A DNA stretch of 64,000 bases from Clostridium saccharobutylicum DSM 13864 (GCF_000473995.1 NC_022571.1:477501-541500); one strand, 5' to 3'. Shown: positions 19,275 through 28,748, numbered from the stretch's first letter. Notes: a model not told the origin generated them from the letters alone. Numbers and translations are program-made.

Positions 19275-20291
19275 ATGGATAATAGTAAAGAGATACTGAG
19301 AATTAAGGACTATGTTGAGAAAAACTACAATTTAGATGTAGAAGATGTAGAAAAAGTTAAAAATAGCTATAAAATTCTTACTAAAGATGGTGGATATTGT
19401 TTAAAAGTAATTAGATATGAATTTTCTCATTTCTATTTTATTTTATCTGCGATGAAACATTTACAGAGAAAAGGTTTTAATGATATTCCAGAGTTTATTT
19501 TAAATAAGGATAAGAAGGATTATGGAGTTTTAGATGGTAATTATGTTTATTTAACAAAATGGATTCCATCAAGAGTAAGTAATTATGATAATCCAATAGA
19601 ATTAGCTAAGATTGCAGCTGAACTTGGGAAGCTGCATCAATGTAGCAAGGGATTTACGTTAGAAAAAGAAATGAAGCCAAGAATAGGATGGTTTTCATGG
19701 GAGAAAGTATTTGAAACAAGAAAGAATGAAATATTAGATTTTAAAAATAGAATAAATCAAAAAGCTAATAAATCAGAATTTGACTTATTATACTTAGATA
19801 ATATTGAACAGGAAATAAAGAGAGCAGATAGAAGTATATCAGGTCTTAAGAAAAATAATTATATAAAGGTTATGGAAAAAGAGGTTTTTGGTAGAGGATT
19901 TTGCCATCATGATTACGCTCATCACAATATTTTAATAGATGATAATAGAAATATTAATGTTATAGATTTTGATTATTGTATATTAGATTCACATTTACAT
20001 GATCTGTCGTCATTTCTAATAAGGACTATGAAGGATGATAAATGGGAAAAAGAAAAAGCAGATTTAATATTAAACTCCTATAGAAAAGTAATGGAAATAA
20101 AAAATTATGAAATACCAATAATAAGAGAATTTATAAGATTTCCACAAGCTTTTTGGCAAATAGGACTTCAAGTATATTGGGAGCAGCAGCCTTGGGGAGA
20201 AGAGTTTTTTATTAATAAAATGAAAAAGTATCTGTCTGACTGCCTTGCGAGAGAAGAATTTATTGACAGCTATTTTAAGGGAGGAGATTAA
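19275..20291 (+). CDS. CotS-family spore coat protein (APH-like kinase fold), module 1
   Basis: A CotS family protein with aminoglycoside phosphotransferase/choline-kinase-like fold, associated with the spore coat. The 338 residues keep the kinase catalytic text: FCHHDYAHHN with D213 and then VIDFDY with D231 and D233, so an ATP-dependent kinase activity is plausible. The C-terminal REFIRFPQAFWQIGLQVYW is a family hallmark. ATG 19275 follows GAGG with short spacing; another in-frame ATG at 19263 is possible. It is preceded by a sigma-K-like promoter and divergent from a glycosyltransferase. Its end overlaps the RBS of the next gene. Confidence 0.87.
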   Translation: MDNSKEILRIKDYVEKNYNLDVEDVEKVKNSYKILTKDGGYCLKVIRYEFSHFYFILSAMKHLQRKGFNDIPEFILNKDKKDYGVLDGNYVYLTKWIPSRVSNYDNPIELAKIAAELGKLHQCSKGFTLEKEMKPRIGWFSWEKVFETRKNEILDFKNRINQKANKSEFDLLYLDNIEQEIKRADRSISGLKKNNYIKVMEKEVFGRGFCHHDYAHHNILIDDNRNINVIDFDYCILDSHLHDLSSFLIRTMKDDKWEKEKADLILNSYRKVMEIKNYEIPIIREFIRFPQAFWQIGLQVYWEQQPWGEEFFINKMKKYLSDCLAREEFIDSYFKGGD

Positions 20292-20292
20292 T

Positions 20293-21042
20293 ATTAATGC
20301 TTCATCGGTTAATGAATATTTAAATAAAAATGGCATAAATATTGTTGGAAAATATTTTAGTTATGATAAAAATTTAGACAGTAAAAATATTTTTTCTCAA
20401 ATTAATTTAATAGTGGACTTTCATAAAACTTTAATGGGGTGTAGATTTGAAGGATTAAGCAGGATTGGAAGTACAATAGGCAAAGAGATAGAATCATATA
20501 AAGTTCAAATAAGAAGACTTCAGAGAAATTATGATTATATTCTTAATAATTGTTGTCAAAACAATGTAGATAGGTTAATTTTGTTAGAAGGAAATAATAT
20601 GCTTAAGCAAGGAGCAGAATCAATAGACTATATTTATAAACACGATTATTTTTCAGCTATAGAACGTAGTATGAATAGACAAGAAATATGTATTGGACGG
20701 GTTGATCACGGAAATTTAAGAAAGAACAAAGAAAAATTTGAAATAGGTACGATTAAGAATATGACATATAATTTAGTAGAAGAAGATATGTATAAATATA
20801 TTAAGAAGTTACAGAGAAAGAGAATTAACATAGATGAAGAAGAGCTCATAAACATATTTGTACATTCATCTCATTTATCATTTAACAGTCTTGAATATTT
20901 AAGAGGTTTATGTAGTTATCCAAGGGACTTTTTTAGGAGTTGGGAGAGATATAGGCAAAACAAAAAAGGAAAGACAAATGATGAATTTTTAGCAGAATTG
21001 AAGAATAGCCTTAATTATGAAGGGAAGAGCTTTTTTAAATAG
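20293..21042 (+). CDS. Divergent CotS-like protein with lost kinase motifs; possible ATT start
   Basis: About 250 residues. Only the C-terminal part is clearly CotS-like: LCSYPRDFFRSWERY aligns with FPQAFWQIGLQVYW of its neighbours. The region where CotS has HxDxxxxN and IDFD reads GRVDHGNLRKNKEKF with no DFD, so kinase activity is unlikely. The start is unusual. AGGGAGGAG at 20278-20286 is followed 8 bp later by an in-frame ATT at 20293, and no ATG, GTG or TTG lies at that spacing. An upstream TTG (20245 or 20263) without good RBS would overlap cotS by 29-47 bp. The next in-frame ATG is at about 20431. It is probably in one operon with both flanking cotS genes. Confidence 0.65.
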   Translation: MNASSVNEYLNKNGINIVGKYFSYDKNLDSKNIFSQINLIVDFHKTLMGCRFEGLSRIGSTIGKEIESYKVQIRRLQRNYDYILNNCCQNNVDRLILLEGNNMLKQGAESIDYIYKHDYFSAIERSMNRQEICIGRVDHGNLRKNKEKFEIGTIKNMTYNLVEEDMYKYIKKLQRKRINIDEEELINIFVHSSHLSFNSLEYLRGLCSYPRDFFRSWERYRQNKKGKTNDEFLAELKNSLNYEGKSFFK

Positions 21043-21070
21043 TTCTCATTTGTTTATTAGGAGGGCGAAA

Positions 21071-22108
21071 ATGAATAAAATTAAATATTCTGAAAAAAAA
21101 TATTTATGTAATTATGATTTGAGTTTAGAGTTTTTTAATGAATTAGGAATTAAAGTGAATGATATTGTACCTCTTAGAAAGGTATTTGTTATATCTACTG
21201 ATGATGGAAATAAAATTTTAAAAAAAGTTAATTATGATATAGATAAAGTAAATTTAATTAGTGATTCTTTAGAGTATATAAAAAAAACTTATAAGAATGT
21301 AATATCATATAACAAGCTTAAAAATAATCTTAATTACAAGGAATGGAAAAAAGATATTTATGTTGTTATGGATATTTTAGATGGAAGAGAAGTATCTATT
21401 TCAAACCCAGTAGAAGTAAGCCTTTGTGCAAAAAATATAGCTTTAATGCATAAAGCATCAAAAGGCTTAAGAGAGTATTTAAGTGAGAAATATAATAAAG
21501 ACTTTCTGGATATATCATTGAAAGAGAAATTTCAAAAAGCTTATGATGAACTTGTTTATATGAAAAATTTAGTTAATAATTATAAATATAAAAATGAATT
21601 TGATACTTTATTCAGCAACAATATAAATAAATATTTGCTTGAAATAAGGAAAGTGCAAGATAAACTTGAAAAAAGCAGCTATGAAAAATTAAGGCAGGAC
21701 AAAGAGTTGATTTGCCTTTGTCACAATGATTTAGCATATCATAACTTCCTAGTTAAAAATAAAGAAATAAGTATAATAGATTTTGATTTTATGACTTTAG
21801 ATTTAAGAATAATGGATGTTGCAGATTTTATTTTAAAATCTATAAAGAATGCAGCTTATGATGTTAATAAAATGCTTCTAGCAATAGAAGGATATGAAAG
21901 TGTTAGCAGTTTAAGAAATGAAGAAAAAGAATTATTATATATACTTTTAGAATTTCCTCAAGATTTTTATAATATATCTAGAGATTACTATTATAAAAGA
22001 AAAAATTGGGATTATGATGTTTATTTAAGCAGATTAAAGGCAAAATTAGATAATGAAAGGTTTAGATACGAATTTTTAGATGTTTATAAGGCACATGAAA
22101 GAAAATAA
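21071..22108 (+). CDS. CotS-family spore coat protein, second copy
   Basis: A 345-residue CotS/APH-fold protein. Kinase motifs are LCHNDLAYHN with D220 and IIDFDF with D237 and D239. The C-terminal LLEFPQDFYNISRDYYY is the family signature. ATG 21071 is chosen because AGGAGGG precedes it directly; an in-frame ATG at 21017 lies inside the upstream gene. The last six residues KAHERK and the TAA stop are read from the left end of a family A repeat (22089 onward), so the natural C-terminus has apparently been replaced or extended by repeat DNA. It is co-directional with the two genes before it. Confidence 0.86.
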   Translation: MNKIKYSEKKYLCNYDLSLEFFNELGIKVNDIVPLRKVFVISTDDGNKILKKVNYDIDKVNLISDSLEYIKKTYKNVISYNKLKNNLNYKEWKKDIYVVMDILDGREVSISNPVEVSLCAKNIALMHKASKGLREYLSEKYNKDFLDISLKEKFQKAYDELVYMKNLVNNYKYKNEFDTLFSNNINKYLLEIRKVQDKLEKSSYEKLRQDKELICLCHNDLAYHNFLVKNKEISIIDFDFMTLDLRIMDVADFILKSIKNAAYDVNKMLLAIEGYESVSSLRNEEKELLYILLEFPQDFYNISRDYYYKRKNWDYDVYLSRLKAKLDNERFRYEFLDVYKAHERK

Positions 22109-22150
22109 TAAGTCCAAAATGCCATGATTATTTTGCATCAGGCAAGGAAG
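22089..22150. repeat. Family A repeat, left half, overlapping the end of a cotS gene
   Basis: AGGCACATGAAAGAAAATAA, then TAAGTCC and the conserved interior ATTATTTTGCATCAGGCAAG, match the left half of the copy at 40661. No right end is found. The first 20 bases are coding for the upstream cotS gene, including its stop. Confidence 0.75.
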
Positions 22151-22188
22151 TAGATTTATACTTTGAAATGTAGTTCAAGCTATAAAGA

Positions 22189-22254
22189 AATGGTGCTCTT
22201 TTGTGGAGTGTTACATTCTCAAGTAACATTAACAAAAGAACACCATTTTTTTTT
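22189..22254 (+). terminator. Minimal family B hairpin with strong T-run
   Basis: Arms 22189-22204 (AATGGTGCTCTTTTGT) and 22232-22247 pair with one G-U. An inner GTTAC (22210-22214) pairs with GTAAC (22223-22227). Nine T residues follow (22246-22254), then the family tail GTTGATTACACATAAGTC. It lies between convergent cotS and glycosyltransferase genes and looks like a good intrinsic terminator. Confidence 0.82.
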
Positions 22255-22312
22255 GTTGATTACACATAAGTCTAAATTGGTTATCATAGAATTTCAATAA
22301 TCGCACGAATGT

Positions 22313-23434
22313 TTATGAGCTTATGATTGATTTGTAAGCATTTATGGTATTTATAGCTGTTTTATTCCAAGAAAATTCATTACTACGAGTTAAACTCTTT
22401 TTAACCATTGTTAATTTTAACAAACTGTTACTTAATACTCTTTCTATATCATAAGCTAATAAATCTATATCATAAGGATCTATTAAAAGAGCTGATTCGT
22501 AACATACCTCAGGTAGAGATGTTGTATTAGAAGCAATAACAGGAGTACCACAGGCCATGGCTTCTACAGGAGGAAGACCAAATCCTTCGTAGAAAGATGG
22601 GTATACTAATACTTCTGTGGCATTATAAAATAAAGGCATATCTTCAAGGGGTACAAAATCTGTAAAGATTACATTTTTAGATACGCTAAGTTCCTCTGCT
22701 CTAGATTTGTATTTGTAATAAGACGGACCTTTTCTACCTGTAATAACTAATTTAAATGTTTCTTTTAATTTGTTAGAAAGTTTTGAATACGCTTCAATTA
22801 AACCTAAGATATTTTTTCTTGGACTGAATCCACCAACATAAAGTATAAAATCTTCTTCTATGCCATATTTTTTTGTAATTAGGGCTTTGGATTGACATTT
22901 ACTTAATGGTTTATAAATATCTTCAGCAGCGAGAGGTGTTACATAAATATTTTTAAGAGGAAAATTAAATTCTCTTGAAATATCATCCTTAGAAAATTGT
23001 GAAACTGTAATTATCCCATCACAGTTATCTAAAATTTTAGGTAACTCGTTATTGAATATTCTGAGATATCTATCACTAACAGTTTCAGGCATTCTGAGAG
23101 GAATGATATCATGTAAAGTAATAACTTTTTTACAGCTAATGTTATCTGAAAGTCCAACACCATTTTGAGGTACATGATAAAGTTCGATATTTGCGTCATT
23201 TAGTATATTTGGAACTTTTACATTATCCCAAAAATTATTTGAAGATATAGATTCAACAGGTTGTATTTTAAAATTATCCTTTAAATTACTTAAAGAATCG
23301 CATTGTGGCATAAAAATTAAATAATCATTACTACAATCAGTACTATTAAGACCTCTTATTAATTCATGGGTATATGTTCCTATTCCAGTCCCCCTATACC
23401 ACTTTGCAGCCCTACCATCTATTCCTATTTTCAT
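22313..23434 (-). CDS. GT4-family glycosyltransferase (spore-surface block, module 2)
   Basis: A 373-residue GT-B glycosyltransferase clearly related to the one at 18023-19150. It shares the N-terminal [19 protein letters not shown], the GGFSPRKN loop, and the E-x7-E donor site EGFGLPPVE. No membrane segment is seen. It is divergent from a cotS gene across 108 bp, repeating the arrangement of module 1, so the pair has probably been duplicated as a unit. The sugar and acceptor are unknown; a role in spore-surface glycosylation is inferred from the cotS and yabG neighbours. Confidence 0.88.
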   Translation of the reverse strand: MKIGIDGRAAKWYRGTGIGTYTHELIRGLNSTDCSNDYLIFMPQCDSLSNLKDNFKIQPVESISSNNFWDNVKVPNILNDANIELYHVPQNGVGLSDNISCKKVITLHDIIPLRMPETVSDRYLRIFNNELPKILDNCDGIITVSQFSKDDISREFNFPLKNIYVTPLAAEDIYKPLSKCQSKALITKKYGIEEDFILYVGGFSPRKNILGLIEAYSKLSNKLKETFKLVITGRKGPSYYKYKSRAEELSVSKNVIFTDFVPLEDMPLFYNATEVLVYPSFYEGFGLPPVEAMACGTPVIASNTTSLPEVCYESALLIDPYDIDLLAYDIERVLSNSLLKLTMVKKSLTRSNEFSWNKTAINTINAYKSIISS

Positions 23435-23542
23435 TACTAAACCCTTCCACAGTATTTATCTTATTGTATTATATTAAAAGAATATAAAAAATGTTAATAA
23501 AAGAAGTTATATCCACATATAAATATATAGGAGGTGAGAACG

Positions 23543-24541
23543 ATGATGAGGGAATTTGAAATTGAAAGACAATTTAACATTAAGATAGAAAAAATTAAAG
23601 CAAATAAAGGTGTTTACTATCTTAAAACAGATAAGGGAGAGCGATGTTTAAAAAAGATAAACTATGGTCCTCAAAAATTATTGTTTGTATATGGTGCGAA
23701 AGAGCATTTAAGAAAAAATGGGTTCACAAATTTAGATAATTATTATTTAAACATAAATAAAGAACCTTATGCATTGGTTAATGAGGATTTGTATACTTTA
23801 TCAGAATGGTTGGATGGAAGAGAATGTGACTTTCACAATATAGATGAAGTAAAAATAGCGGCTTCAACTTTAGCAAAACTACATGAAGCATCTAAAGGAT
23901 ATGATCCACCAGAAAATTCTAAATTGAAAAGCGATCTTGGTAGATGGCCTCATCTAATGGAAAAAAGAATAAAATCGTTAGATAAAATGAGAGATATGGT
24001 AAGGAAGAAAAACATAAAAAGCGATTTTGATATGCTTTACTTAAAATCAATGGAATTTTATAAAGAAATAGGTAGACAAGCTTTGACAACATTAAAAGAA
24101 TCTGACTACTACGAATTATGTATGATTGCAGAAAATGAAAAAAGCTTTTGCCATCATGATTTTACTTATCATAATATAATTCTTAGTGAGAACATGGATG
24201 TACATGTTATAGATTTTGATTATTGTAAGAGAGAAGTTAGAACATTTGATATAAGTAATTTTATGACAAAAGTTTTAAAGAGAGTAGACTGGGATTTAGA
24301 TTTTGCTATTAATATTTTAAATTCATATAATTCAGTATCAGAGTTAAAACCAGAAGAGTATAAAGTATTATACGCATATCTTCAATTTCCTCAAAGATAT
24401 TGGAGGCTTGCAAATAGATATTACTATAATGAAGTTAATTGGGGGCAAAATACATTTGCAAGTAAATTAGGTTCCATAATAGATGAGCAGGATAAGTACT
24501 TAGAATTTTTAGAAAAGTTTAAGAATGAATATAAATTATAA
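23543..24541 (+). CDS. CotS-family spore coat protein, module 2
   Basis: A 332-residue CotS/APH-fold protein. Catalytic-type residues are in FCHHDFTYHN (D206) and VIDFDY (D224, D226), and the C-terminal hallmark is LQFPQRYWRLANRYYY. ATG 23543 is used because AGGAGG at 23529-23534 is 8 bp upstream; a GTG at 23534 overlaps the RBS. CCACATATAAAT upstream resembles the -10 of module 1's sigma-K-like promoter but fits the consensus less well and lacks a clear -35. It is divergent from the glycosyltransferase and followed by yabG 240 bp on. Confidence 0.86.
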   Translation: MMREFEIERQFNIKIEKIKANKGVYYLKTDKGERCLKKINYGPQKLLFVYGAKEHLRKNGFTNLDNYYLNINKEPYALVNEDLYTLSEWLDGRECDFHNIDEVKIAASTLAKLHEASKGYDPPENSKLKSDLGRWPHLMEKRIKSLDKMRDMVRKKNIKSDFDMLYLKSMEFYKEIGRQALTTLKESDYYELCMIAENEKSFCHHDFTYHNIILSENMDVHVIDFDYCKREVRTFDISNFMTKVLKRVDWDLDFAINILNSYNSVSELKPEEYKVLYAYLQFPQRYWRLANRYYYNEVNWGQNTFASKLGSIIDEQDKYLEFLEKFKNEYKL

Positions 24542-24723
24542 GAGAGTAATGTGGATGATGAGGCTGTCTCAAAATACAAATTTAGCACAATATGTAAGTT
24601 GATTCTATTTTTGAACTATCTAGATATTGTATCTAACATGTGTTTTGAAATAGCCTCTATTCAGTCTATAGTTTATCGATATTTGTTTAAAGGTAGAACA
24701 ACATATAATACATATATGATGCA

Positions 24724-24750
24724 ACCTTTAATATATTAGACCATATTATA
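24724..24750 (+). promoter_or_regulatory. Candidate sigma-K promoter of yabG
   Basis: AC at 24724-24725, a 16 bp spacer and CATATTATA at 24742-24750 match the sigma-K consensus exactly. In Bacillus subtilis yabG is transcribed by sigma-K, so both position and type agree. The start codon is 32 bp after the -10. Confidence 0.62.
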
Positions 24751-24781
24751 CAGTATATAATAATATGCTGAGGAGAAAGTA

Positions 24782-25642
24782 ATGGATATTGGGGATATAG
24801 TTGTTAGGAAATCTTATGATAAAGATGTTACTTTTAAGATAATTGATATCAAAGAAAATGTAGGAGAAAGAAATTTTATTTTAAAGGGGATTAATATAAG
24901 AATTATAGCAGATTCAAAAGGTGAAGATCTTGAGATGGCTGAAGAGAATAGTGGGTCACAGGATAAAATTTTAAATACAAGAGTAAAAGAAGCAATAAAG
25001 AATGCAGTTTTATTAAGAAGTGATGTTAGAGATAAAGTTGATAAATATCCCAAAATAAAAAAAAATGATGAATTGTTTTTTGGAAGACCAGGAAAAATAC
25101 TTCATGTAGATGGAGATAGTGAGTACATGGAAACCTGTTTAAAGGTATATAAGCAGTTAGCATTAGATGCAGTAGGTAAAGCCATACCAGAAAGAAAGCA
25201 GCCAGAGGTTATTGTAAGTTTGGTTAAAGAAATAAAACCAGATATAGTTGTTTTAACAGGTCATGATAGTGTGATAAAAGATCCTAAAGATTATTTGGAT
25301 TTAGATAATTACAGAAATTCTAAATACTATTTAGAATCAGTAAAAAATTTAAGAAATTATAATTCAAGCTATGATGAGCTGGTTATATTTGCAGGAGCAT
25401 GTCAAAGTTGTTATGAAAGAATTTTAGACATGGGTGCTAACTTTGCTTCAAGTCCCAATAGGGTTTTAATTCATTGTTTAGATCCAGTTTTTGTATGTGA
25501 GAAGATTGCCTACACAAGAATAGATCAAGTGGTTTCAATAACTGATGTAATTGAAAATACTATAACAGGAATAAAAGGTGTCGGAGGGCTTCAAACTAGA
25601 GGAAAGTATAGGGAAGGGTATCCTAAGTCACCTTATATATAA
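24782..25642 (+). CDS. yabG: Sporulation-specific protease YabG
   Basis: YabG is a mother-cell protease that processes spore coat and cortex-associated proteins late in sporulation; in Clostridioides difficile it also cleaves germination proteins. The 286 residues match the usual length. Family text includes GRPGKILHVDGDSEYM near 100-120, the GHDS motif near 160, and a conserved CQSCYERILDMGANFASSP region near 215-233. GAGGAGAAAG precedes the ATG, and a sigma-K-type promoter lies just upstream. The neighbouring cotS and glycosyltransferase genes make coat proteins plausible substrates. Confidence 0.92.
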   Translation: MDIGDIVVRKSYDKDVTFKIIDIKENVGERNFILKGINIRIIADSKGEDLEMAEENSGSQDKILNTRVKEAIKNAVLLRSDVRDKVDKYPKIKKNDELFFGRPGKILHVDGDSEYMETCLKVYKQLALDAVGKAIPERKQPEVIVSLVKEIKPDIVVLTGHDSVIKDPKDYLDLDNYRNSKYYLESVKNLRNYNSSYDELVIFAGACQSCYERILDMGANFASSPNRVLIHCLDPVFVCEKIAYTRIDQVVSITDVIENTITGIKGVGGLQTRGKYREGYPKSPYI

Positions 25643-25660
25643 GTAAAATCAAAAAATAAG

Positions 25661-25704
25661 CCTGTAGATTCTCTATTTATTAGAGGATTTACAGGTCTTT
25701 TTAT
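25661..25704 (+). terminator. Intrinsic terminator of yabG
   Basis: Arms 25661-25675 (CCTGTAGATTCTCTA) and 25681-25695 pair with two mismatched or wobble positions around TTTAT. TCTTTTTAT follows. Confidence 0.8.
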
Positions 25705-25757
25705 TTGAAATTAATAGAAGAATTTCATAGTAAAACAACTTTCAGTATATCTACTAA

Positions 25758-26054
25758 TGGACTAATGCTATATATTCAGAAGAAGATATTGCAGCAGAAG
25801 ACATAAGAAGAGATATAGAAAATAGACTTCAAAAGATATCATTTGGATCTTCAAAAGTTAAATTAAATGTATCACCACAGGTATATAAGAATATGGTTAA
25901 AGATCAAAATGTAAAAAAGAAAAAAATCAGTACTAAATAAAAAATGCTTGGAAATGCAAAGTGTCTTGATGGTGTGAATATGTTAAATAGTAATAATATA
26001 AATCAATTAGTAATGGGAAGTTTAATGTTGGGGAAAACTTATCTAAAAAAATAA
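25758..26054 (+). pseudogene. Degenerate reading frame, unrecognised
   Basis: One frame reads through 25758-26054 interrupted only by a TAA at 25938-25940, and a TAA sits directly before it. The first section (60 codons) begins WTNAIYSEEDIAAEDIRRD and has normal clostridial codon use but no start codon; the second (36 codons) begins MLGNAKCLDG. It looks like a fragment of a decayed gene. I do not recognise the family. Confidence 0.4.
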
Positions 26055-26078
26055 TGTAAGATCAAGCAACAATAATAA

Positions 26079-26117
26079 GAATAGTTTGTGGGTTACACGG
26101 ACTATTCCTATTTTTTT
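26079..26117 (+). terminator. Strong intrinsic terminator after the degenerate frame
   Basis: GAATAGTTTGTG (26079-26090) pairs with 26096-26107 over 12 bp with two G-U pairs around GGTTA. Seven T residues follow at 26111-26117. A good terminator with no intact gene before it supports a lost or very small transcript upstream. Confidence 0.78.
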
Positions 26118-26344
26118 GAATAAATTGCTAGGATTAGTTTTTAAATATTTTTAATGATAAAAGTTTCAATAAAAAATATATAATTAAAATGACTAGGTTA
26201 TAATAGGAAAAAACCTTAATTATAGTAATATAACATAAATAGAAAAATATACAAAACTGTTGGATTATGAGTTAAAATAAAAAAATAGAGTTCAATAATT
26301 ATAATATTTAACTTGAATAATTATATTTAAATTTGGAGGGGAAA

Positions 26345-28357
26345 ATGAAAAAAGCACTTAATAAAAGCAAATTACTGAAAAAATTATTAGTTTCAATTAT
26401 ATTAATGGTATCATTACCAGTAATATTGGTAAGTGAAATGTCTATTATTAAATCAAGAAAAGTGATGGAAGATAATTTAAAAACAACAAGCATACAAACA
26501 ATCAAAGAAGTTGATAAAGGATTCAATCAGCATTTAAATGTATTAAGTACACAAATTTCAATAATGTCAAAAAACATTCATGTAAAAGAATTATCTAATG
26601 TACAAGCAGATCATCAACTTACATCTAAATATGTACAAGACATGCTTAAAGATACTAAGGATTCAATAGATGGTATTATTAATGTAGGTTATGCAGGAGA
26701 ATATGGTGAGCTTTTAACAGATAGTGGAGTAATGACTATAAATGATCTTAATTATAAAGAGAGAGTGTGGTATAAAGAAGCAAAAGAGGCTAATGGAAAA
26801 GTTACATACACAAAACCGTATAAAGATGCTAAGACTGGAAAACAAGTAATGACAGTATCTCAAGCCGTTAAGGATGATAATAGTCAATTTATAGGTGTAA
26901 TAGTAATAGACATGTCATTAGAATCTATGGAAAACTACGTAAGAGATACACAGATGTTAAATACAGGATTCCTTTTACTTGTAGATAAAGATGGAAATAT
27001 TGTAATAAATAATGATAATAATAAAGAAGCAGAAGATAAAGTTAGTGATTTAGAATTTTGGGAAAAGGCTAAAAATGAAGATAGAGGGGTATATACTTGG
27101 AGTCATAATGGTAAAGATTTTTATGTATGCCAAGAAACAAATCAAGAGACGGGTTGGAAGTTGATTGGAGTTTTAGAAAGTAGAGAAGTAGAAGATAATG
27201 TTACTGCTATGAAAATAACAACGATAATTACCACTATACTATGTATAATAGTCGCAGTAATCATAGGAATTGTTTTTGCATTAAGCATAGTAAAAGAAAT
27301 AAATAAATTGAAATTAGTACTTTCTAAAGTTGCAGATGGAGATTTTACAGAAAGAATAGAAGTTACTGCTAAAGATGAATTTGGGAGCCTTGGGAATAGT
27401 TTTAATTTTATGATTGATAATATATCGAAATTAATCAAGAATATTGAAAAAACATCATCAGATTTGATTGAGTCATCAGTTAACATAGCTAATATGTCAG
27501 AAGAGACTACAGCGTCTGTAGCACAAGTGTCAGAAGCGATAAATGAAGTTGCAACAGGAGCTACTAATCAAGCACAATCGGCAACTAATGTTGCTTTAAG
27601 TGTTGAAGATTTATCAAATAGAATGAATGAAGTGCAGAAACATTCAAAACATATCGGTGAGCTATCAAATGAAACCGAAAATTTAAGTACTAGAGGAATA
27701 AAAACACTTAATGATTTAGTAGAAAAATCTAAAAAGGCTAGAGAAAATACTATTGAATCTTCAACTATGGTAAATGGAATGATAAAGAGTATAGAGAGTA
27801 TAAATTATATATCAGATGTAATAGCAGGAATTACGGAGCAAACTAATCTTTTATCTTTAAACGCAGGTATAGAAGCAGCAAGGGCAGGAGAAGCTGGAAA
27901 AGGATTTGCAGTGGTTGCAGAAGAAATTAGAAAATTGGCAGAAGAGTCTAAAAAATCTACAGATGAAATAAAAGCTGTTATTATAGAAATAAATGTTAAT
28001 GCAAATAGTGCTAAAGGTGCAATGGAAGAAAGTAAAGAAATGTTGCAAAATCAAGATAATGCAATAAATGAAACAGAAGATATATTTAATAAAATAGTTG
28101 ATTCTATAATACCTTTAACAGGAGCTATTGATAATATAAATAGTTTAAATGTAAAGATGAATTCAAATAAGGAAGATGTAAAGTCACAGATTGAAAATAT
28201 AGCATCAGTATCAGAAGAAGCAGCATCTATAACTGAAGAAGTTACAGCTTCAACAGAAGAAGTAAATGCAACTATGGATAATCTTGCGGCTTATGCGAAT
28301 AATTTGCAAGATGTTGCAAATGACCTTAAAAATCAAATAAAACAATTTAGATTATAG
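26345..28357 (+). CDS. Methyl-accepting chemotaxis protein with extracellular Cache sensor
   Basis: A chemoreceptor of 670 residues that signals through CheW/CheA. Order: transmembrane segment 1 (about 13-33), extracellular Cache-type ligand domain (about 35-280, with [11 protein letters not shown] and TYTKPYKD typical of dCache), transmembrane segment 2 (about 283-305), HAMP (about 305-360), and the long cytoplasmic coiled-coil with the hairpin tip [23 protein letters not shown] 26345 follows GGAGGGG; a TTG at 26333 overlaps that RBS. No che genes are adjacent. The ligand is unknown; amino acids are common for this sensor type. A family B hairpin with T-run lies 3'. Confidence 0.93.
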   Translation: MKKALNKSKLLKKLLVSIILMVSLPVILVSEMSIIKSRKVMEDNLKTTSIQTIKEVDKGFNQHLNVLSTQISIMSKNIHVKELSNVQADHQLTSKYVQDMLKDTKDSIDGIINVGYAGEYGELLTDSGVMTINDLNYKERVWYKEAKEANGKVTYTKPYKDAKTGKQVMTVSQAVKDDNSQFIGVIVIDMSLESMENYVRDTQMLNTGFLLLVDKDGNIVINNDNNKEAEDKVSDLEFWEKAKNEDRGVYTWSHNGKDFYVCQETNQETGWKLIGVLESREVEDNVTAMKITTIITTILCIIVAVIIGIVFALSIVKEINKLKLVLSKVADGDFTERIEVTAKDEFGSLGNSFNFMIDNISKLIKNIEKTSSDLIESSVNIANMSEETTASVAQVSEAINEVATGATNQAQSATNVALSVEDLSNRMNEVQKHSKHIGELSNETENLSTRGIKTLNDLVEKSKKARENTIESSTMVNGMIKSIESINYISDVIAGITEQTNLLSLNAGIEAARAGEAGKGFAVVAEEIRKLAEESKKSTDEIKAVIIEINVNANSAKGAMEESKEMLQNQDNAINETEDIFNKIVDSIIPLTGAIDNINSLNVKMNSNKEDVKSQIENIASVSEEAASITEEVTASTEEVNATMDNLAAYANNLQDVANDLKNQIKQFRL

Positions 28358-28400
28358 ATAAACGACTAGAACTTGAATTTATAATGTAACTTAAGGAAAG

Positions 28401-28496
28401 AATGAAGATTATTTTTGGTTGCCAGATAATTGGGTTGCGGATTTCTAACAATGCAATTATTAATGCAGCACTATGAAAAGTAGTCTTCATTTTTTT
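28401..28496 (+). terminator. Family B hairpin (short copy) 3' of the chemoreceptor gene
   Basis: Arms AATGAAGATTATTTTT (28401-28416) and AAAAGTAGTCTTCATT (28477-28492) pair with G-U wobbles. The interior keeps TTGCGGATTTCTAACA of the family. Seven T residues end at 28496 and the tail has GAAGTTTAAAT. The rest of the gap to 28700 is A+T-rich with no gene. Confidence 0.68.
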
Positions 28497-28708
28497 GTAT
28501 GTAATATATATTGAAGTTTAAATGTAATTTATAGTTTGTTATATATAAGCTTGAACTTTGAAATATTGTAATTATGAGCTGAGATTTGTATTTTATGGAC
28601 TTTTCTGTAAAACAGATTAAATTTAAATATATATAGCATAAAAAATAAAAAAATACAGATAATATATTGGTATAGGTTAAAAAAACGAAAGTTGGAAAAA
28701 TGTTTACA

Positions 28709-28737
28709 TTGACATTATGCATAATAAATGATACAAT
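28709..28737 (+). promoter_or_regulatory. Sigma-A promoter P1 of veg
   Basis: TTGACA at 28709-28714, a 17 bp spacer, and TACAAT at 28732-28737. Confidence 0.65.
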
Positions 28738-28748
28738 AAAAATTTTGG

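Noticed and set aside
24551-24739. 62-codon frame after the third cotS gene
   Set aside because: No ribosome site, no recognisable domain, and it overlaps an insertion-sequence-like border and the yabG promoter.
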